Assembly: GCF_030297675.1 (NCBI RefSeq)
Contig: NZ_AP028142.1
Coordinates: 1,736,001-1,800,000 of the forward strand
Length of the DNA: 64,000 bases
Direction: 5' to 3'
Origin: Polynucleobacter sp. HIN11
Lineage (GTDB): Bacteria > Pseudomonadota > Gammaproteobacteria > Burkholderiales > Burkholderiaceae
How positions within the stretch are numbered: the first letter of the stretch is position 1; every line of letters starts with the position of its first letter. The translations under genes were made by a program, and so were the position numbers. Under the pieces are notes generated by a model. The model saw only the letters and a list, made by a program, of their open reading frames with translations, searched no databases and was not told the origin of the DNA. Below, one piece after another: positions 60,874-64,000 of this stretch.

Positions 60874-63153
60874 TTAGGTCGCCTCTTTAGCAAGCTTTAC
60901 AAACAAAATAGATACTTGGGCGCCCAATACATCGTCTCCTTGTTTGCGATTACGGATCTCAATTTTTGCACCATGATCATCAATAATTTTTTTCACGACC
61001 GCCAATCCCAATCCAGTTCCCTTAGCCTTAGTTGTTATATAGGGCTCAAATGCTCTTGCTAATATCTTAGCCTGAAAACCAGGCCCACTATCAGTAATCG
61101 TCATGCGCACTGCAGATCTATTTTGATCGGCATCTTGAATTTGCACAAGCTCCGTTGTGATCTCGATAAGTTGTTGAGGACGATTGGTTTCTAAACTAGC
61201 ATCTTGAGCGTTTTGTAAGAGATTATGAATTACTTGCCGTAATTGCGTTGGGTCGCCCATGACCCGCGGGCACCTGGAATCCAAACGAACCTCGATGTTG
61301 CTGCCCTCATACAAACCCATCACCTCTTGAATCAAACCATTTAAATCAAGGCTTCCCAAGGTTGGGCTAGGGGTCTTAGCAAAATCCCTGAACTCATTAA
61401 CCATCTGCTTCATGGCTTGTACTTGACCAATAATAGTATTAGTGCTGCGCTCGATCATCTCGTCTTGGTCGGGGCTTAATTTGCCAACGAGCTTTTGCTG
61501 CAGGCGCTCTGCCGATAACTGAATTGGCGTGAGTGGGTTCTTAATCTCATGCGCCAAGCGCCTGGCGACTTCACTCCATGCGATCGAACGCTGTGCCGCA
61601 ATCACGTCACTAATATCATCAAACACAATCATCTTTAGGCTGGGGGAAAGTTGGGTTCCACGTACAAATAGGGTTGAGCCAAGATCGTTCTCGTACTCAT
61701 TAACAGGGTGTACCTGAATTTGCTTTTGCCAAACTAACTCGGCTTTGTTAGCTTCCCCTGTTTTGGCAGAGGTAATTAAATTTTGGGTAGCAAAGCCCTC
61801 ACGGACTGCGCCATCAAACTCAGCCAGCTCAGCAACCGAGTTAAGGGGCTTACCAGTAATGGGCAACAGGTCTTGCCCCAAAATCTTAGCCGCCCCGGGA
61901 TTGCTAGATGCCAAATTAAAGTTGTTATCAAAGATACAAACGCCGGCTGTTAAGTTGCCCAGTACGGTCTCCAAAAACGACTTTGATTCCTGGAGCGAAT
62001 CGCGCGCATCCGAGAGCTGCTTGGTCATGGCATTAAATTGACGGGTCAGCATGCCCAGCTCATCACCAGTATCAAGTTCAGGCTTGGGGCTTAGATCGCC
62101 CTGTGCGACCGCCTGGGTTCCACGTAAAAGCATTAACAGCGGTTGCGCCAACTGACGACCTAAGAGAAGTGCCAAAGTCACTGCAACAAATAGAGCAAAA
62201 AATAGTGTGAGAGTGAGCGTGCCGATATACATCTTGCGTAGCCCAATACGCCCCAGTGCTTTCTCTTGGTATTCGCTATAGGCAGACTCAACCGCATAAA
62301 TATTTTTGGCTAATGGCTCCGGAATGAATCGAACCAGCTGCAAGAAGTACTTATCGTCGACGTATCGTGAGGCACCGGTCTTGGTTGGAACCGCTTTTTG
62401 GCGAACAATGGGGACGATTGCGCGCACGCGGTATCCAGGCTGCCCCTTGGTAAGCTCAATTTCATCGAGGAAGGTGATGCCGTTTTTCTGAAAGGCCTCA
62501 GCTACGACCTCGGCACTGGGCGCCGGGAAAAATTGTTTCGGTCTGGATTCAGTGCTGAGAATCAAGGTGCGCTGCATATTAAATAAGCTCACCTCCTGTA
62601 TCCCAAACTGATTGCGTATCTTGGCAATCATGCTTCCCACCTGTTCGGAGCTCGTGCCCGGCGGGACCTGAACTACCTGCTCCGCAATAAACTTTCCCTC
62701 CGCCAGAATTTCTTCTTGGGCAATGCGCAAGGTCACGCGTCCTAATTCCAAGCCGGAGTTCAGAGCAGACTCCACCTTGACGTCAAACCAGGTCTCAATA
62801 CTTTTTGAAACGAATTGCCACGATACGCTATACAAAATAAGGCCTGGCACTACCCCAACCAAAGCAAAAATCATGGCGAGCTTCGCAATTAAACGCGTAC
62901 CAAATCGACCCTTGCGCCAACGAATGCTAATAACCACCACCAAAATAATGATGGTGAGTAAGAGCAAGATACCCACCACAATATTGGCGGCATACAACCA
63001 AATGAAATATTGATCAAAGAACTCAGTATTGGATGTAGCGGTTGATAAGAGAAGCAGCAAAATCAAGGCAATCAGACCGCTTAATAAAGTAACCAGCGGC
63101 AAGGCTCTGCGCTTAATAAAGTCTTTATTGCTGAGGGTAAATACAGGGCTCAT
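60874..63153 (-). CDS. NtrY-like sensor histidine kinase
   Basis: A 759-residue membrane kinase. Two or three N-terminal helices (LPLVTLLSGLIALILLLLLS and further) precede a periplasmic region, another helix near residue 330, a HAMP domain (RGTQAVAQGDLSPKPELDTG), a PAS domain with CIFDNNFNLASSNPGAAKIL, a HisKA domain with H535 (RLAHEIKNPLTPIQLSAERL) and a HATPase domain with NLLQNAQDAS and GTGLGLAVVKKI. The layout is that of NtrY. The signal sensed is unknown. It shares one base with the DUF4390 gene. Confidence 0.9.
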   Translation of the reverse strand: MSPVFTLSNKDFIKRRALPLVTLLSGLIALILLLLLSTATSNTEFFDQYFIWLYAANIVVGILLLLTIIILVVVISIRWRKGRFGTRLIAKLAMIFALVGVVPGLILYSVSWQFVSKSIETWFDVKVESALNSGLELGRVTLRIAQEEILAEGKFIAEQVVQVPPGTSSEQVGSMIAKIRNQFGIQEVSLFNMQRTLILSTESRPKQFFPAPSAEVVAEAFQKNGITFLDEIELTKGQPGYRVRAIVPIVRQKAVPTKTGASRYVDDKYFLQLVRFIPEPLAKNIYAVESAYSEYQEKALGRIGLRKMYIGTLTLTLFFALFVAVTLALLLGRQLAQPLLMLLRGTQAVAQGDLSPKPELDTGDELGMLTRQFNAMTKQLSDARDSLQESKSFLETVLGNLTAGVCIFDNNFNLASSNPGAAKILGQDLLPITGKPLNSVAELAEFDGAVREGFATQNLITSAKTGEANKAELVWQKQIQVHPVNEYENDLGSTLFVRGTQLSPSLKMIVFDDISDVIAAQRSIAWSEVARRLAHEIKNPLTPIQLSAERLQQKLVGKLSPDQDEMIERSTNTIIGQVQAMKQMVNEFRDFAKTPSPTLGSLDLNGLIQEVMGLYEGSNIEVRLDSRCPRVMGDPTQLRQVIHNLLQNAQDASLETNRPQQLIEITTELVQIQDADQNRSAVRMTITDSGPGFQAKILARAFEPYITTKAKGTGLGLAVVKKIIDDHGAKIEIRNRKQGDDVLGAQVSILFVKLAKEAT

Positions 63154-63740
63154 TATTTACGCCCCGATACAGAGGTCATCGATGCGTTAAACGGAAAGCG
63201 CAACCACTCTCCGCTTAAAGACCAGTCTCGACTATTGAGCGCGTCCACCTGAAAAGGTTTTGGTAGCTTTCCAAGATCTAAGGTCATTCGTAGCGCAGCC
63301 TCGTATTGCTTATCGGCATCAATCGCTGCAGCCTCAATCACGCTCCAGCCACCAATCGTGCCAGCGATGCGCAATGCCTCCACTAATGAGCTCGCATTTA
63401 ATGCCAACCCTCCAGCATTGATGCGGTATTGATTAATCAGTGGTTGATGCGATAGGCGAACTTGACGCTGAACATTGACCGCTTTTTCATCAAACCAATA
63501 CCAACGACTGCGGGTTAATTCAAACTGAACCAGGAAATGAAGTGTTACCCCTTTTTTTAGGGCATTTTCTAGGCCGGGTGGTAATTCAATTCCAAAATTG
63601 GCGTTTAATAACCAAGCGCTTTCAACCTTTTCCAACTCTGCCTGCTTCACCTTGATGACTTGTGCTTGGGCAGGGCCAGTCACGCACACCGCGATCAGGC
63701 AAGCCAGTCCCCACAAAGAATGTCGTAAGAAGGTGGTCAT
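63153..63740 (-). CDS. DUF4390 family protein
   Basis: A 195-residue exported protein with a signal peptide ending near AQAQ. It begins HSLWGLACLIAVCVTGPAQA. LNANFGIELPPGLENALKKG, VTLHFLVQFELTRSRWYWFD and RVQRQVRLSHQPLINQYR-type segments mark DUF4390, which in betaproteobacteria sits between rsmB and the NtrY-like kinase. A periplasmic partner of the kinase is a fair guess. It overlaps rsmB by 4 bases. Confidence 0.87.
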   Translation of the reverse strand: MTTFLRHSLWGLACLIAVCVTGPAQAQVIKVKQAELEKVESAWLLNANFGIELPPGLENALKKGVTLHFLVQFELTRSRWYWFDEKAVNVQRQVRLSHQPLINQYRINAGGLALNASSLVEALRIAGTIGGWSVIEAAAIDADKQYEAALRMTLDLGKLPKPFQVDALNSRDWSLSGEWLRFPFNASMTSVSGRK

Positions 63741-64000
63741 GGTTGATGCTTTTTTAATAAGCCATAAAAAAATCCATCGTGATACTCGCTTGGCAGTAAC
63801 TGGCCTGGTGCTTCTAATCGTAAAGCATTTGGGTGGTCTTTCACAAACCGGGCGATCTGCTCTTCACCCTCTTCAGGAAAAATAGAGCAGGTTAGATAAA
63901 GCAAGGTGCCGCCATTCTTTAGCATTGCCCAGGCATTCTCAAGAATGACTCGTTGAGTCTTGACCAAGCGCGCAAGGTCCTCAGATCTGCGTAAAAAAAC
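63737..64000 (-). CDS. rsmB: 16S rRNA m5C967 methyltransferase RsmB, C-terminal part (cut by window edge)
   Basis: Eighty-seven codons of a minus-strand frame reach the window edge with no start; the visible frame reads FLRRSEDLARLVKTQRVILE, then LKNGGTLLYLTCSIFPEEGE with the catalytic-region cysteine of the T-C-S motif. The opening equals the W-L-R-R-P-E-D-I block of RsmB. The last residues YHDGFFYGLLKKHQ match the family's G-F-F-Y-A-x-L-x-K end. The N-terminal NusB-like domain lies outside the window. Confidence 0.92.
   Translation of the reverse strand, partial: VFLRRSEDLARLVKTQRVILENAWAMLKNGGTLLYLTCSIFPEEGEEQIARFVKDHPNALRLEAPGQLLPSEYHDGFFYGLLKKHQP

Overview
The window is a stretch of chromosome from a betaproteobacterium of the order Burkholderiales. 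Protein sequences and gene order (ahcY with an SAH riboswitch, metX-metW, gatCAB next to mreBCD-mrdA-rodA, a Cys-poor DksA, NtrY-like kinase next to rsmB) best fit Polynucleobacter or a close relative. Genes are tightly packed, many with 4-base stop/start overlaps. The genus is an inference from memory of gene order; no search was run.

Positions 1 to about 44,100 are ordinary core genome. In order they hold glmU (cut by the window edge), ttcA, folB and a pteridine-reductase-like SDR, a MidA-type methyltransferase, cca, an NDUFA9-like protein, a soluble lytic transglycosylase, and a one-carbon/methyl-cycle cluster (5-formyl-THF cyclo-ligase, metF, ahcY with a clear SAH riboswitch, metK). Then come two lipid A acyltransferases, dapF, pyrE, xth, ampG, metW-metX, slmA, argB, dksA, a His-rich COG0523 GTPase, rlmI, xerC with DUF484, gatCAB, the rod-shape operon mreBCD-mrdA-rodA, HU, and a set of envelope and metabolic genes (cytochrome c, LpxO-like hydroxylase, pseudouridine synthase, carbonic anhydrase, outer-membrane protein, epimerase, SugE, nitronate monooxygenase, a lipoprotein methyltransferase, MAPEG, a channel-like protein).

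At 44,129-44,204 lies an intact tRNA-Phe(GAA) on the minus strand. Its 5' half and promoter are repeated almost exactly (67 bp, one mismatch) at 56,980-57,046, which marks a genomic island of about 12.8 kb. A third, more diverged tRNA-Phe 5' half lies at 60,166-60,199, so the following autotransporter segment (57,047-60,165) looks like a second, older insertion at the same site. The island carries two tyrosine recombinases, several small genes of mobile-element type, structured intergenic DNA with dyads and direct repeats, a DNA-binding-like protein behind an operator-like dyad, and a cargo that fits oxidative stress: a ZIP metal transporter, OxyR, KatG and a two-CDGSH iron-sulfur protein. An unrecognised 268-residue protein gene flanked by two related 18-bp hairpins closes the island.

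From 60,224 to the end core genome resumes with a response regulator, an NtrY-like kinase, a DUF4390 protein and rsmB (cut by the edge), all on the minus strand with 0-2 bases between genes or short overlaps. The most interesting material is the tRNA-Phe island: its unusual duplication of the 5' rather than the 3' half of the tRNA, its stacked insertions, and its undescribed small genes and structured elements. I did not find a recognisable new defence or enzymatic system that I could support further.
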